From: Bacillus oleivorans
Lineage (GTDB): Bacteria > Bacillota > Bacilli > Bacillales > JC228
Direction: 5' to 3'
Length of the DNA: 64,000 nucleotides
Assembly (NCBI RefSeq): GCF_900207585.1
Contig: NZ_OAOP01000009.1
Location: 148,647 to 212,646, forward strand
In this document: positions 41,634 to 52,084 of the stretch, in pieces
Layout: each line of letters begins with the position of its first letter
Numbering within the stretch: position 1 is the stretch's first letter
The notes under the pieces: generated by a model
What the model was told of the DNA's origin: nothing
What the model saw: the letters and a program-made list of their open reading frames with translations, nothing else
The model's database searches: none
Translations under genes and position numbers: made by a program

Positions 41634-42557
41634 ATGGAAACAAAACCGCAGGTTGTATCTGGCCCCAATCCTTACTTAAACCATGAAGGTAAACTTGAGA
41701 AAGGGCAAAGTCCTTTCAAGCTTGCATTAAATCGTTTTATGAAAAATAAATTAGCAGTGGCCAGTGTTTTTTTACTTATCCTGATTGTTATGGCGGTAGT
41801 GTTTGCTCCGCTGTTTACCGACCATAGCCCTACGAAATCAAATCTGTTGCTAATCGAACATCCGCCTAGTGAAGATCATCCGCTTGGTAACGATAGTTCA
41901 GGAAGAGATAATTTATCAAGACTTTTATACGGGGGCAGAATTTCCCTTATTGTTGGATTTAGTGCCATGTTATTCACGCTTGTTATTGGTGTAGTCCTTG
42001 GTTCAATAGCAGGATACTATGGCGGTAAAATTGATGCAATAATCATGCGTGCTGCAGATCTAATGCTCATACTCCCATTCCTGGTTCTTCTTCTAACAAT
42101 CGTTGCATTGCTGGAAAAGGTAACCATCGGTATATTTGTAACGATCATTGCCTTAACGTCCTGGCCGACATTAACGAGGATCATACGCGGTACATACCTA
42201 TCGCTCCGGGAACAAGAATTTGTACTGGGTGCCCGAGCAATTGGTGCGAGTGATTTTCGGATTATCTTTAAGCATTTTATCCCAAATGCCATTGGTCCGA
42301 TCGTTGTTAATGCAACATTAATGATGGCAACCATGATCATTATCGAATCTGGCCTAAGCTTCATTGGATTCGGTATCCCGCAGCCAACTCCAACATGGGG
42401 AAATATGATTTCTGAAGCACAAAGCTTACGGATTTTGCGTAATAGCCCAGAAGCATGGGTACCACCGGGATTATGTATCTTATTGACGGTACTTTGCATT
42501 AATTTTATCGGTGACGGACTAAGAGACGCTTTTGATCCGAAAAGTAATCAACGTTAA
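41634..42557 (+). CDS. appC: Oligopeptide ABC permease AppC
   Basis: This 307-residue protein has an N-terminal cytoplasmic tail of about 40 residues, an OppC-type helix, and an EAA loop (GARAIGASDFRIIFKHFIPNAIGPI). ATG at 41634 follows GAGGTGGAATAAT, 11 bases past appB. It completes the importer. The gap to ddl (42558-42804) contains a weak ACC/GGT hairpin near 42570-42600 that may end the operon; I see no clear terminator. Confidence 0.9.
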   Translation: METKPQVVSGPNPYLNHEGKLEKGQSPFKLALNRFMKNKLAVASVFLLILIVMAVVFAPLFTDHSPTKSNLLLIEHPPSEDHPLGNDSSGRDNLSRLLYGGRISLIVGFSAMLFTLVIGVVLGSIAGYYGGKIDAIIMRAADLMLILPFLVLLLTIVALLEKVTIGIFVTIIALTSWPTLTRIIRGTYLSLREQEFVLGARAIGASDFRIIFKHFIPNAIGPIVVNATLMMATMIIIESGLSFIGFGIPQPTPTWGNMISEAQSLRILRNSPEAWVPPGLCILLTVLCINFIGDGLRDAFDPKSNQR

Positions 42558-42804
42558 TCCTTATAAAATATCGACCTGCTGCTGAATCCAGTCAGTGGGT
42601 TTTTATTTTTTCTAAAGAAAATTTGAACACCTCTGCTTTTCTACAGTGTGAAATCCCATCCTTTACGTTGTATACTATAGAAGTACGCGACAAGCGTTAT
42701 TTCCATACAATAAGAAATAATCTAGGCTACATGTGAATATGATACAAGCAATCTTTGTGTATATTTAACTTAGAATGTATAATTCATCAACATGGAGGTT
42801 TATT

Positions 42805-43878
42805 ATGAAAACAAAGCTACACTTGCTTTATGGCGGGAAATCTGCTGAACATAAGGTTTCGATGCAAACAGCCATGGCCGTTATGAACGCGATCGATCAG
42901 AATAAATTCGAGGTTCATCCGATTTATATAAATCAGACAGGGAATTGGAAAAGAGGGGGAGTTCTGGAAGGCAAAGTTTCCGATATTAAACTGCTTGAGT
43001 TTCCATCTTCAGTACCCTCGGTTTCTCCTTTAACTCTTAAAAATAACGAATTAAGTAATGAATATGAAGCGGAAGTCGTTTTTCCATTACTTCATGGGCC
43101 AAATGGCGAAGATGGGACAGTTCAGGGGATGCTAGAGTTACTTGATTTGGCTTATGTCGGCAATGGGGTGTTAGCATCAGCCGCTGGCATGGATAAATTA
43201 GCGATGAAAGCATTATTTGCCCAAGCAGGTCTTAATCAGGTTCAATATGTAGGCTTTAAAGCTAAGGATTGGGAACGCAATCCACAGGATATTTTTACGA
43301 GAATACAAGACGAATTAGGTTACCCTTGTTTTGTTAAACCTGCAAATCTAGGATCTAGTGTAGGTATAAGCAAGTGTAAAACAAGAGATGAGCTAAAGAC
43401 AGCAATTGAAGAAGCCCTTCAATATGATCGAAAGGTTATAGTAGAAGAAGGGGTTACAGCCCGTGAAATCGAAATTGGAGTATTAGGGAATGATGACCCT
43501 GAATGTTCAGTTGTCGGCGAAATTGTTCCGAAAACAGAATTCTATGATTACAAGTCTAAATATGAGGATGGGGATACAGCCCTGATCATACCAGCCGATG
43601 TTTCAAATGAAACGTATAATGAAATGAAAAAGATGGCAGATAAAGCTTTTAAGGCTCTTGATTGTTCTGGATTAGCACGGGTTGATTTCTTTTTAAAAGA
43701 AGATGGTACAATATTGATTAATGAAGTCAACACGATGCCTGGATTTACTCCTATGAGTATGTTCCCGTTATTATGGAAACATAGCGGAGTGGATTATCCG
43801 ACTTTAATTCAACGTTTAGTGGAATTAGCAATTGAGCGGAATCAAGAGAAAATGAAAATCAGATACACTTTTGACTGA
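42805..43878 (+). CDS. ddl: D-alanine--D-alanine ligase
   Basis: This 357-residue ATP-grasp enzyme joins two D-alanines for peptidoglycan. Visible elements are the start [36 protein letters not shown], the [15 protein letters not shown] lysine strand, and [16 protein letters not shown] with the metal-binding Glu and Asn. ATG at 42805 follows TGGAGG. It is paired with murF, which uses its product, 14 bases downstream. Confidence 0.95.
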   Translation: MKTKLHLLYGGKSAEHKVSMQTAMAVMNAIDQNKFEVHPIYINQTGNWKRGGVLEGKVSDIKLLEFPSSVPSVSPLTLKNNELSNEYEAEVVFPLLHGPNGEDGTVQGMLELLDLAYVGNGVLASAAGMDKLAMKALFAQAGLNQVQYVGFKAKDWERNPQDIFTRIQDELGYPCFVKPANLGSSVGISKCKTRDELKTAIEEALQYDRKVIVEEGVTAREIEIGVLGNDDPECSVVGEIVPKTEFYDYKSKYEDGDTALIIPADVSNETYNEMKKMADKAFKALDCSGLARVDFFLKEDGTILINEVNTMPGFTPMSMFPLLWKHSGVDYPTLIQRLVELAIERNQEKMKIRYTFD

Positions 43879-43892
43879 TCGGAGGATTATAA

Positions 43893-45272
43893 ATGATAAC
43901 GAAAACCCTTGAACAAGTGGCGGCCATAACAAATGCTAAACTATCCATTCCAGAACGAGGTCAAGAGTACATCCAAGGGGTATCAATTAATACAAGGTCT
44001 ATCGAAAAAGGTCAATTGTTCGTTCCTCTTGCTGGAGAAAAAACGGATGGTCATCAATTTGTCGAGCAAGCCTTTGAAAAGGGTGCTTCTGCTGCCTTTT
44101 GGAAACGCGACTTACCTAACCCGCCATCTGGTTTCCCGCTGCTTTTTGTCGATGATCCGCTAGAAGCGCTTCAGATGATGGCAAAGGCATACCGGGATAG
44201 TTTAAAGGTTAAGGTAGTAGGGGTAACAGGAAGTAACGGAAAAACAACTACGAAGGATATGATTGCTAAAATTTTGTCCGGAACTTATTCAGTTCAAAAA
44301 ACAATCGGCAATTACAATAATCATATTGGTCTGCCGTTAACCTTACTATCGCTTCGGGAAGACACGGAAGTTATTGTATTGGAAATGGGAATGAGTGCTA
44401 GAGGGGAAATTCAATTTTTATCTAAGCTTGCGAGGCCAGATGTCGCTGTCATCACAAATATCGGTGAAGCTCATTTGGAGGATCTTGGGTCGCGGGAAGG
44501 AATTGCGGAGGCCAAGTTTGAAATAATTGCAGGACTCAATGCAAATGGCCTTTTTGTATATGATGGCGATGAACCTTTGTTACAAGCTAAAGTTCAATCG
44601 CGGAGTGGGGAGTTTCAGGTTATTTCCTTCGGGAAAAGTGATAATTGTGACTATTATCCAATGTCTGTTGAGGCAAAAGGAGAAGGAACTGAGTTTATTG
44701 TTCAAGCTTTGCCGCGAACAAAAATGTTTTTACCCGTATTAGGACTTCATAATGTGAAAAATGCTTTGGCAGCTATTGCTGTTGCCCGTTTTTTACAGGT
44801 GGATGAAGAGAACATTAAAAATCAATTAGAAAGTCTTTCTCTTTCGGCCATGAGAATGGAATCACACAAGGGATATAATGGAGCATTGGTCATTAATGAT
44901 GCCTATAATGCCAGCCCAACTTCAATGAAAGCAGCGATAGAATTGGTGCAATCACTTGAAAACTATCCGAAAAAAGTACTTGTTTTAGGAGACATGCTGG
45001 AATTAGGTCCGAAAGAAAAAGAGTTTCATAAAGAGATCGGTCATTTCATTTCGGCTGACCATATTCAATACGTTTATACGTATGGGCCATTAGCTCGTTT
45101 TATAGCAAAGGGGATTCGGGAAAAAGGCAAGCCGATTGAAGTAAAAGAATTTAGCAGCAAAGACGAATTACGGAATGAAGTAAAGGGGCGGTTAGATGAA
45201 CAAACCGTATTATTAGTTAAAGGTTCTAGGGGAATGAAATTGGAAGAGGTTTTAGAGGGACTCATCCAGTAA
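43893..45272 (+). CDS. murF: UDP-MurNAc-tripeptide--D-Ala-D-Ala ligase MurF
   Basis: This 459-residue Mur ligase adds D-Ala-D-Ala to UDP-MurNAc-tripeptide, the last cytoplasmic step before lipid I. It has the ATP loop GVTGSNGKTTTKD, NYNNHIGLPLTLL, and the C-terminal domain with LVKGSRGMKLE. ATG follows CGGAGG. It is co-transcribed with ddl; this pair is conserved in Bacillus. No terminator is visible after it. Confidence 0.95.
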   Translation: MITKTLEQVAAITNAKLSIPERGQEYIQGVSINTRSIEKGQLFVPLAGEKTDGHQFVEQAFEKGASAAFWKRDLPNPPSGFPLLFVDDPLEALQMMAKAYRDSLKVKVVGVTGSNGKTTTKDMIAKILSGTYSVQKTIGNYNNHIGLPLTLLSLREDTEVIVLEMGMSARGEIQFLSKLARPDVAVITNIGEAHLEDLGSREGIAEAKFEIIAGLNANGLFVYDGDEPLLQAKVQSRSGEFQVISFGKSDNCDYYPMSVEAKGEGTEFIVQALPRTKMFLPVLGLHNVKNALAAIAVARFLQVDEENIKNQLESLSLSAMRMESHKGYNGALVINDAYNASPTSMKAAIELVQSLENYPKKVLVLGDMLELGPKEKEFHKEIGHFISADHIQYVYTYGPLARFIAKGIREKGKPIEVKEFSSKDELRNEVKGRLDEQTVLLVKGSRGMKLEEVLEGLIQ

Positions 45273-45543
45273 CGAAAGCAGATTCAAGGGTTGGACAAAC
45301 CGTTCATCAAGGATAGCCAATAATACGTTTTAGACGGAAAAAAGAAGGGCAAAATAAAAGTAGAATGAGAGTGACAACTCCTGCCAACCCGAATATTTCA
45401 GTGAGATGTAAAGTGGCTAATCGATGAAAAATTGATTTTTTTGCTGAATGATGCATAAGGATTACAAAAAAATATCACCTTAACATACATATGATAGAAG
45501 GCATCTCTTTTCCTTTTATTAAGTTCAAAGTTGGGTGATATCA

Positions 45544-46254
45544 ATGAATGGCTGCTTATTAATTCATGGGTTTACTGGTGGTCCGCATGAAATAGCCCCA
45601 CTTGAAGAATACTTGCGGCAGAAAACGGACTGGCATATTGTCTCCCCTACTTTACCAGGACATGGTGAAAGGCTTCGCTTAAAGGGAATCTATTACTACG
45701 AATGGGTCCGTTCCGCAGAGGAAGAGCTAAAGGAGCTCCTCCAAATATGTGATACTGTGTATGTAGTTGGATTTTCCATGGGCGGGATGATTGCCAGTTT
45801 TCTGGCGGTTAAATATCCGGTTGCCAAACTTGTGCTCCTGAGTGCAGCCCTTTATTATGTGAATCCAAGGCAATTAGGTTTGGATATCAAACACATTATG
45901 AAGGATGCAATGAGAGGAAATTTACTTGAAAGCGAACTTTTTCAAAGATATAAACGAAAGATTGCTTCAACCCCGCTCTCTGCAACGACTCAGTTTAGGA
46001 AATTAGTAAAGGACCTCAAACGATATCTGCCAAATGTACATGCACCGACCATGATCGTTCAAGGTTTGGACGACGGGGTTGTACCGCCTAAAGCAGCATA
46101 CGCACTTCATAATTCGATTGGTGCTGCTGAAAAGAAGCTTCTTTTTCTTGAAAAGGCTCAGCACATCATTTGCCATTGTGAAGAAAAAGATGTCCTATTT
46201 CAAGATATACTCTCATTTCTAAATGAAATTCCAGCAAATAACAGCAAAGATTAA
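45544..46254 (+). CDS. Alpha/beta-fold carboxylesterase-type hydrolase
   Basis: This 236-residue protein has the alpha/beta hydrolase frame: LLIHGFTGGPHE oxyanion region, nucleophile Ser78 in GFSMGG, an Asp in QGLDDGVVPP and a catalytic His in KAQHIIC. It resembles B. subtilis Est-like carboxylesterases (YvaK group) and monoacylglycerol lipases. ATG at 45544 follows GGGTGATATC. Substrate unknown; medium-chain esters are likely. Confidence 0.85.
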   Translation: MNGCLLIHGFTGGPHEIAPLEEYLRQKTDWHIVSPTLPGHGERLRLKGIYYYEWVRSAEEELKELLQICDTVYVVGFSMGGMIASFLAVKYPVAKLVLLSAALYYVNPRQLGLDIKHIMKDAMRGNLLESELFQRYKRKIASTPLSATTQFRKLVKDLKRYLPNVHAPTMIVQGLDDGVVPPKAAYALHNSIGAAEKKLLFLEKAQHIICHCEEKDVLFQDILSFLNEIPANNSKD

Positions 46255-46362
46255 TGCTTGATACTTTCAACTTTTGTTAAAAACTGTTAAGATTAGTTAG
46301 TTGTAGTAAAGTTCGGTGTGAACTACAAATAATGATGAAATGTATTTGAAGGAGAAATGAAA

Positions 46363-47841
46363 TTGACAACAAAGTTTGATGAGCTAGGGCTTAGTTCCCT
46401 ACTTTTAAAATCGATTAATCGTATGGGATTCGAGGAAGCAACTCCCATTCAGGCGGAGACGATTCCTGTTACATTACAAGGATATGACGTCATTGGACAA
46501 GCTCAAACGGGGACCGGGAAGACTGTGGCATTTGGTGTGCCATTATTAGAAAGAATAAATGTAAGAAACCCGGTTGTACAGGGACTTATTATTGCCCCTA
46601 CCCGGGAACTCGCTGTTCAGGTTAGTGAAGAACTTTATAAGCTTGGACAGGATAAACGCGTAAAAGTGCTGTCTATTTATGGTGGCCAGGATATTCAGAG
46701 ACAAATTCGTGCGTTGAAAAAGGGTCCGCATATTATTGTCGGAACACCAGGAAGAATCATGGATCATATGAATCGTGGAACCATCGATTTTAGCCAGGTT
46801 CATACCGTTATTTTAGACGAAGCGGATGAAATGTTAAATATGGGGTTTGTCGATGATATCGAAGCAATTCTTTCGAAGGTTCCAACCGAAAGACAAACCT
46901 TGTTATTCTCAGCAACCATGCCTGGACCGATTCGAAGTATTGCCAATCGGTTTATGAAGGATCCGAAGCTGATTCGTACGAAAGCAAAAGAAATGACAGT
47001 ACCGCAAATTGAACAATCATATATCGAGGTTCATGAAAAGAAAAAGTTTGATGTATTAACAAGACTATTAGATATACAGTCTCCGGAACTTGCGATTGTC
47101 TTTGGGCGGACCAAAAGAAGAGTCGATGAACTTGCCAATGCTCTTACCATTCGCGGCTACACAGCAGAAGGCATTCATGGCGATCTCAGTCAAGCGAAGA
47201 GGCTTGCCGTACTTAAAAAATTCAAAGCGAATACAATTGACATTTTAGTTGCGACTGATGTAGCTGCAAGAGGTCTTGATATTTCCGGTGTTACACACGT
47301 ATACAATTTCGATATCCCGCAAGATCCTGAAAGCTATGTTCACCGTATTGGCCGTACTGGCCGTGCCGGTAAAACGGGAACGGCTATTACGTTCGTAACG
47401 CCTAGAGAAACATCGTACCTTCGCGTTGTAGAAGAAACAACAAAGAAAAAGATGAACAAAATGAAAGTACCATCCTTTGATGAAGCGATTGAAGGTCAAC
47501 AACGGATGGTGATTGAACAGCTTCAAACGATTATTGAGCGTCAAGAAGCAAAATATTACTATAAAGCAGCTGAAGAATTACTTGAAAAAGAAGATGCCGT
47601 AGCAGTGGTTGCGGCTGCACTAAAAATGTTAACAAAAGAACCAAATGAAACTCCGATTGAGTTAACATCAGAACCGCCTTTACCATCACGACGAGACAGA
47701 AAAAGTGATAGAGGAGGCAAATCCTATAACAGGAAGAATTCATCTTCTTCAAAGTCATGGAAATCCTCCTCTTCATCAAATGCGAGAAAGCGCGGTTCCG
47801 GTAAAAGATTCAGCAATAACAAAAGAGTGAATGAACGATAA
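46363..47841 (+). CDS. cshA: DEAD-box RNA helicase CshA
   Basis: This 492-residue helicase has Q motif and GFEEATPIQ, Walker [33 protein letters not shown], then motif [13 protein letters not shown] and [12 protein letters not shown] Ser-, Arg- and Lys-rich C-terminal tail fits CshA, which unwinds RNA at low temperature and belongs to the RNA degradosome. TTG at 46363 follows AAGGAG; an ATG six bases earlier is too close. In B. subtilis cshA stands in the same neighbourhood. Confidence 0.93.
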   Translation: MTTKFDELGLSSLLLKSINRMGFEEATPIQAETIPVTLQGYDVIGQAQTGTGKTVAFGVPLLERINVRNPVVQGLIIAPTRELAVQVSEELYKLGQDKRVKVLSIYGGQDIQRQIRALKKGPHIIVGTPGRIMDHMNRGTIDFSQVHTVILDEADEMLNMGFVDDIEAILSKVPTERQTLLFSATMPGPIRSIANRFMKDPKLIRTKAKEMTVPQIEQSYIEVHEKKKFDVLTRLLDIQSPELAIVFGRTKRRVDELANALTIRGYTAEGIHGDLSQAKRLAVLKKFKANTIDILVATDVAARGLDISGVTHVYNFDIPQDPESYVHRIGRTGRAGKTGTAITFVTPRETSYLRVVEETTKKKMNKMKVPSFDEAIEGQQRMVIEQLQTIIERQEAKYYYKAAEELLEKEDAVAVVAAALKMLTKEPNETPIELTSEPPLPSRRDRKSDRGGKSYNRKNSSSSKSWKSSSSSNARKRGSGKRFSNNKRVNER

Positions 47842-47851
47842 CAAAGAGTGT

Positions 47852-47882
47852 AAAACCGGCTGGTGAATAGCCGGTTTTTTTA
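47852..47882 (+). terminator. Terminator of cshA
   Basis: AAAACCGGCT pairs with AGCCGGTTTT and is followed by TTTTA. Confidence 0.92.
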
Positions 47883-47933
47883 CTGAGCAAATTACTAATA
47901 TTTAAGGGTACATTTGGATGTAGAGGTGGTTTT

Positions 47934-49217
47934 TTGAAGAAAGTAATTATTTTGTGCGTGCTGTCGTTAATGGTTTTTTTGTATGTTATTTTATCTGATG
48001 GAACTTCAGGTAACTTAAAAGCAGAAAATACGAAGTCTTTTGGAGAATTAGAAAGACTGAAAAATGCTTTATCTAATCCGCTTGAACAATATGTGAGTAT
48101 TGTCTTTATTGGAGATTCGATTACTTGGGGTATGTCTGCAGCGGGTAACCCAGTAAATTTCAAAATGGGCAGGGATGGTACTTTATCAGATATCCGCGAC
48201 AATTTTGAGTCACTATCATTTGTCAATCAGTTTAAACGCTATATAGGTTCGGAATATATGGCAGGGGCTCCTCCTTTGCTATCCAATTGGGATGCTTCAC
48301 CAAACGGAGAATCAATCGCCGTGTATAAAAAGGAAATACTTTTATTTCCAGAAGGAGAGAATTTCGAAATTGTCACAGAGGGCAATGTACGACCGCATGA
48401 AGTAGTGGAAAGTAAGGACTCTATTTCAAATAAATTCCTCTGTTTTCAGATAGATTCTTCGGCAAATGGGACTGGAATTATCAGATTTAACTTCACTGGT
48501 AAGGAATTCACCTTATCTTATGGCAGTACAGCAAGCAGCATGGATTATGAATTGCTTGTAAACGGTATGTCGCAAGGTATTTTCTCAACAATGGTAGGCT
48601 TTGATGGAAATTTGGCAGGCTTTGATAACCACCGTACCCATACATTTGATTATGTCGAAGATGCGCTAATAGAAATTAAGACGGTGAAAAATAACTTTGA
48701 AGGCCCACAAGCTTTGAAAATTGGCGGTGTACTCATAGATAAAACGGTCAAAATTTCAAATCAGGGGATAATCGGAGCAACTGCCAGAAGTTATTTGAAG
48801 AGAAATCTGGAAGGGAATACTAGTGGTGATGGGATTGCGATCACGGATGAGGACCGATACATTTTCATACAGCTAGGTACCAATGACCGCAGGGAAAAAG
48901 ACTCTCTTATATTTAAAGGAAATCTGCAAAAATTGATAAATAAAGTAAAACCAAATCGGGCCCTTATTTTAATGTGTGCCAATCCAGTCGTAAATGAAAA
49001 TCCTGAAAATTATCATTTTAATATGGAAGAAGTTTGTAACGTGATTAATCAGACAGCAGAGGAAAACCAAATCGATTTTATTAATAATTACGCTATTTTT
49101 AAAGACCTCAAATCATCAAACTATCTGGCAGACAGCTTGCATCCTAATGACTACGGGCATGAACAGATTTATCGAAACATAGTGCATTCTTTGGAACAGA
49201 GGCAGGGAGCCTGGTAA
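47934..49217 (+). CDS. Exported SGNH/GDSL-type hydrolase
   Basis: This 427-residue protein begins with a hydrophobic signal or anchor (residues 2-21). SGNH block I is GDSITWG (Ser62), block III LGTNDR, and block V DSLHPND with Asp400 and His403. Between blocks I and III lies a beta-rich insertion of about 200 residues, possibly a carbohydrate-binding module. It may deacylate a surface polysaccharide. TTG start follows GAGGTGG. In B. subtilis ydbS and ydbT occupy this place. Confidence 0.8.
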   Translation: MKKVIILCVLSLMVFLYVILSDGTSGNLKAENTKSFGELERLKNALSNPLEQYVSIVFIGDSITWGMSAAGNPVNFKMGRDGTLSDIRDNFESLSFVNQFKRYIGSEYMAGAPPLLSNWDASPNGESIAVYKKEILLFPEGENFEIVTEGNVRPHEVVESKDSISNKFLCFQIDSSANGTGIIRFNFTGKEFTLSYGSTASSMDYELLVNGMSQGIFSTMVGFDGNLAGFDNHRTHTFDYVEDALIEIKTVKNNFEGPQALKIGGVLIDKTVKISNQGIIGATARSYLKRNLEGNTSGDGIAITDEDRYIFIQLGTNDRREKDSLIFKGNLQKLINKVKPNRALILMCANPVVNENPENYHFNMEEVCNVINQTAEENQIDFINNYAIFKDLKSSNYLADSLHPNDYGHEQIYRNIVHSLEQRQGAW

Positions 49218-49373
49218 ATCGGCTTGATACATCTTGTGGGGTGAAATACTCAAAACGTCTTTAAGGACATTGTTAATGCATCAGCACCTTCTAGAAGGCA
49301 TGGGAGTACCAACAGCAAGCAGGTGAGTTTTGCATGTTGGAGACAGAAAAAGGCTGAACCCTAATAAAAGAGT

Positions 49374-49979
49374 TTAACCCTGATATTTTCCTCTTCCAAA
49401 ATGTAAAAAATAATAGGCGAATCCAAAGCCTCCGATCGCTCCAAATACATGTCCGATCCAATTGATATTAGGCTGGAAGGCTGTGAATAAAATACCTAAT
49501 CCAAGGATCACCATAATAGATTGGCGAATTTGTTTTGGAAAACTGTGCTTTCGAAATAGGATTAAAGCGAAATAAAATCCGAATAAGCCATAAAAGGATC
49601 CGCTCGCTCCAAGATGAGCGTAGGTCGGCGGCAATAAGATAAAGGTTGCGAGATTGCCGACAATCCCAGAAAATAGATAGAGATTTAAAAATCCCATTTT
49701 TCCCAGTAATTTCTCTAGAAATGGTGAAAAAATCACAACAGCAAGTGAATTCATTAAAAAATGGGTAAAGGACACATGGAGAAAGATAGGAGTTACTAAT
49801 CTCCAAATTTCACCCTGTTGGATGAAAAAATTAACGCCAATCAATGAATTGATAATTGTACTGTTTGGTAAAAATGGCAGGAAAGCAGCTAAATAAACGA
49901 TTATATTAATACATACGATCGCAGTAATCATTGGATATTGTTTTATATATTCACGAAAACTCTCGGTTCTTACAAACAT
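49374..49979 (-). CDS. ydcA: Rhomboid-family intramembrane protease
   Basis: This 201-residue protein has six membrane helices. The catalytic dyad is Ser126 in GASGSFYG and His177 in WIGHVFG; the L1 loop WRLVTPIFLH and HFLMNS are also present. It cleaves membrane proteins within a helix. ATG at 49979 follows AAAGGAGCAGA. It is divergent from acpS, as ydcA is in B. subtilis. Confidence 0.9.
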   Translation of the reverse strand: MFVRTESFREYIKQYPMITAIVCINIIVYLAAFLPFLPNSTIINSLIGVNFFIQQGEIWRLVTPIFLHVSFTHFLMNSLAVVIFSPFLEKLLGKMGFLNLYLFSGIVGNLATFILLPPTYAHLGASGSFYGLFGFYFALILFRKHSFPKQIRQSIMVILGLGILFTAFQPNINWIGHVFGAIGGFGFAYYFLHFGRGKYQG

Positions 49980-50094
49980 AATCTGCTCCTTTCTACATTT
50001 GGCAGAACAGGCTAATCCAATACATAATTCTTTATCATACAAGCCATTATACTATATTCGTTTTTATTCTAAATTAGAAGGGGAGGAAGAGCAA

Positions 50095-50448
50095 TTGATA
50101 CGAGGAATAGGGATAGATATTATTGAAAAAAAGCGGATCGAAAAAGTTATAGAGCGTCAGCCGAGATTTCCGCAGCGCATTTTAACATCTAACGAAATAG
50201 CAGAATATGCGCAATACCCTATGAAGCGAAAAATTGAATATTTAGCGGGAAGATTTGCGGCCAAAGAAGCATATGCAAAAGCAAGGGGAGTTGGAATCGG
50301 CAAGGAATTATCTTTTCAGTCGATTGAGATACAAAAGGATTCTTTTGGGAAACCGTATTTTTCAAAACCTGTTTCAAAGGGTGTTCATCTAACAATCTCT
50401 CATAGTCAGGAGTTTGTTGTGGCACAGGCGATTATAGAGGAAGTTTAG
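50095..50448 (+). CDS. acpS: Holo-[acyl-carrier-protein] synthase AcpS
   Basis: This 117-residue enzyme transfers phosphopantetheine from CoA to acyl carrier protein. The magnesium ligands Asp8 (GIGIDIIE) and Glu in RFAAKEAYAKA are present, along with GKPYF and TISHS near the end. It starts with TTG at 50095 after GGGAGGAAGAG. A longer frame exists but has no ribosome site. Confidence 0.93.
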   Translation: MIRGIGIDIIEKKRIEKVIERQPRFPQRILTSNEIAEYAQYPMKRKIEYLAGRFAAKEAYAKARGVGIGKELSFQSIEIQKDSFGKPYFSKPVSKGVHLTISHSQEFVVAQAIIEEV

Positions 50449-50775
50449 TTTACATACACAGGCATGCATTTGCTTGCAGCTTTATGTTAACAAAATTAAA
50501 AACTTTTTTATGCTTGTCAGCTTTACGTGGACATAAATTAAAAACTTGTCTCATATATTTCTATTGCACAAGGAGAGACAAGGAGTCCGAGTCTTTACAC
50601 CAAGCATAGGTCTGGTCTGATTAAGGAATGTCTTCTAATTCAGTAGTAAAGATAATATTTTTTCCGGAAGAGCGTTCCTGAATCGACCAGTCCAGACACA
50701 ACATCTTTGAAATCGTCAGCTTGGCTCTGCCCCTCTCTATTTCAGTTAAATGAGACACACAAAGGGGTTGAATGC
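50449..50775. other. Gap with 40-bp tandem repeat and possible HTH remnant
   Basis: Two imperfect 40-bp units lie at 50471-50510 and 50511-50550. On the minus strand about 50621-50757 a frame without a start reads SHLTEIERGRAKLTISKM, resembling the recognition-helix region of XRE-type regulators; it may be a decayed gene. No functional gene is supported in this 327-base stretch. Confidence 0.4.
50471..50550. repeat. Two imperfect 40-bp tandem units
   Basis: Both units start TGCTTG and share AGCTTTA and AAATTAAAAACTT. They follow acpS directly. Confidence 0.6.
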
Positions 50776-51813
50776 ATGAAAAAGTGGTTGTTGCCATTGT
50801 TGTGCCTGGTGTTAATGGTTGTACTAAGTGCCTGTGGAGCAAAGTCCCAAGAGGATGTAGTTGGTGATTTAAACAAAAGGATGGACGATCTTACATCTTA
50901 CAAAACAAAAGCAAAGATGACACTGCAAATGGGTACGGAACCGCAAGAATACAATGTAGAAGTTTGGCACAACGATCCTGATTTTTATCGGGTTGAGCTG
51001 AAAAATTCTCAATCTGATCAAAGTCAAATGATTTTACGGAACAAGGAAGGTGTCTTTGTATTAACACCGGCCTTGAACAAGAGTTTCCGCTTCCAAAGTG
51101 ATTGGCCTAAGAACTCTAGTCAGCCTTACCTTTACGAGTCTCTTGTTCAGGATATTATGGAAGATCCTGAGGCAACCTTTAAAGAGACGGAAAAGCATTA
51201 TGTATTTGAAACGAAAACCCGTTATCAAAACAACAAAATGCTGCCTATGCAAGAAATTACACTATCCAAGGAAGATCTATCGCCTGTTAGTGTAAAAGTA
51301 ATGGACACAGATCGTAACCCATTAGTTACAGTTGAATTTAGTGACACGGAATTTAACTCAAAATTTAACCCGGATGCATTTGATATGAAAAGGAATATGG
51401 AAGGGGCTCAATTAGATAAAGAAACAGCAGCAGATGTTGACGAAGAACAATCACAGGGTGATGAATTTGCTGTTATGTACTCTAATGATGTCGCTGCCAA
51501 ACTTATTGAAGAAAAGATGATTGATACTGAAGATGGAAATAGAGTCATTCAAATGTATCAGTATCAATCTGCGGATTCAACTAAGAAATTTACGTTAATT
51601 CAGGAAAAAGCAGAAATTATGCCTGCCGGTGCAATGGCATCAACACCTGTGAATGGTGAGCCTGTGGATTTAGGCTTTACAGTTGGAGCGATGACGGCAA
51701 CAGGTATTCAATGGACCTACGATGGAGTTGAATATATGCTTGCTTCTTCTGAATTAACACCAGAAGAAATGGTAAGTGTGGCTCGTTCTGTACAAGGAAC
51801 TATGGTAAAATAA
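50776..51813 (+). CDS. ydcC: Outer-surface lipoprotein of the YdcC/LolA-like type
   Basis: This 345-residue lipoprotein (lipobox LSAC) matches B. subtilis YdcC by position and pattern: DLNKRMDDLTSYKTKAKMTLQMG, WHNDPDFYRVEL and a LolA-like antiparallel beta domain with a DUF4367-like C terminus. Its function is unsettled; it is a sporulation-linked lipoprotein in B. subtilis. ATG at 50776 follows AAGGGGTTG. A terminator follows. Confidence 0.88.
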   Translation: MKKWLLPLLCLVLMVVLSACGAKSQEDVVGDLNKRMDDLTSYKTKAKMTLQMGTEPQEYNVEVWHNDPDFYRVELKNSQSDQSQMILRNKEGVFVLTPALNKSFRFQSDWPKNSSQPYLYESLVQDIMEDPEATFKETEKHYVFETKTRYQNNKMLPMQEITLSKEDLSPVSVKVMDTDRNPLVTVEFSDTEFNSKFNPDAFDMKRNMEGAQLDKETAADVDEEQSQGDEFAVMYSNDVAAKLIEEKMIDTEDGNRVIQMYQYQSADSTKKFTLIQEKAEIMPAGAMASTPVNGEPVDLGFTVGAMTATGIQWTYDGVEYMLASSELTPEEMVSVARSVQGTMVK

Positions 51814-51827
51814 TTAATAAGAAGAGA

Positions 51828-51861
51828 AGCAGGTTCTCTCTAGCAGGGAGCCTGTTTTCAT
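51828..51861 (+). terminator. Terminator of ydcC
   Basis: GCAGGTTCTC pairs with GGGAGCCTG (wobbles) and is followed by TTTTCATTT. Confidence 0.75.
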
Positions 51862-51873
51862 TTCACACTTAGG

Positions 51874-52056
51874 AAGTATAAAATTTTAGCAACGATGTAA
51901 AATCGCCACAGTAAATATTTTTAGGTATAAAGTACGACGGGCAGGAGACATGAGTCAAGCGAGGCCACAGGACGTGGCGTTTCGAGCGTGATAAGCGCAA
52001 CTAGGCCATCGCCATCGCCTGCGCCTAACCTAAAGCGCTAGCCAAGTTTCTTTATT
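51874..52056 (+). repeat. Dispersed element, copy C, directly before alr
   Basis: It starts AGTATAAAATTTTAGCAACG, carries TTTTTAGG-ATAAAGTA and CAACTAGGCCATCGCC and ends GCTAGCCAAGTTTCTTTATT. It matches copies A and B (25832-26080), with an extra internal segment (51940-52000). It ends 28 bases before the alr start. Confidence 0.7.
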
Positions 52057-52084
52057 ACATTTGTCTGAAGGGGCATGGTCCAAA

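Noticed and set aside
42017..42499. 160-codon frame on the minus strand
   Set aside because: It is antisense to the appC permease gene and has no ribosome binding site.
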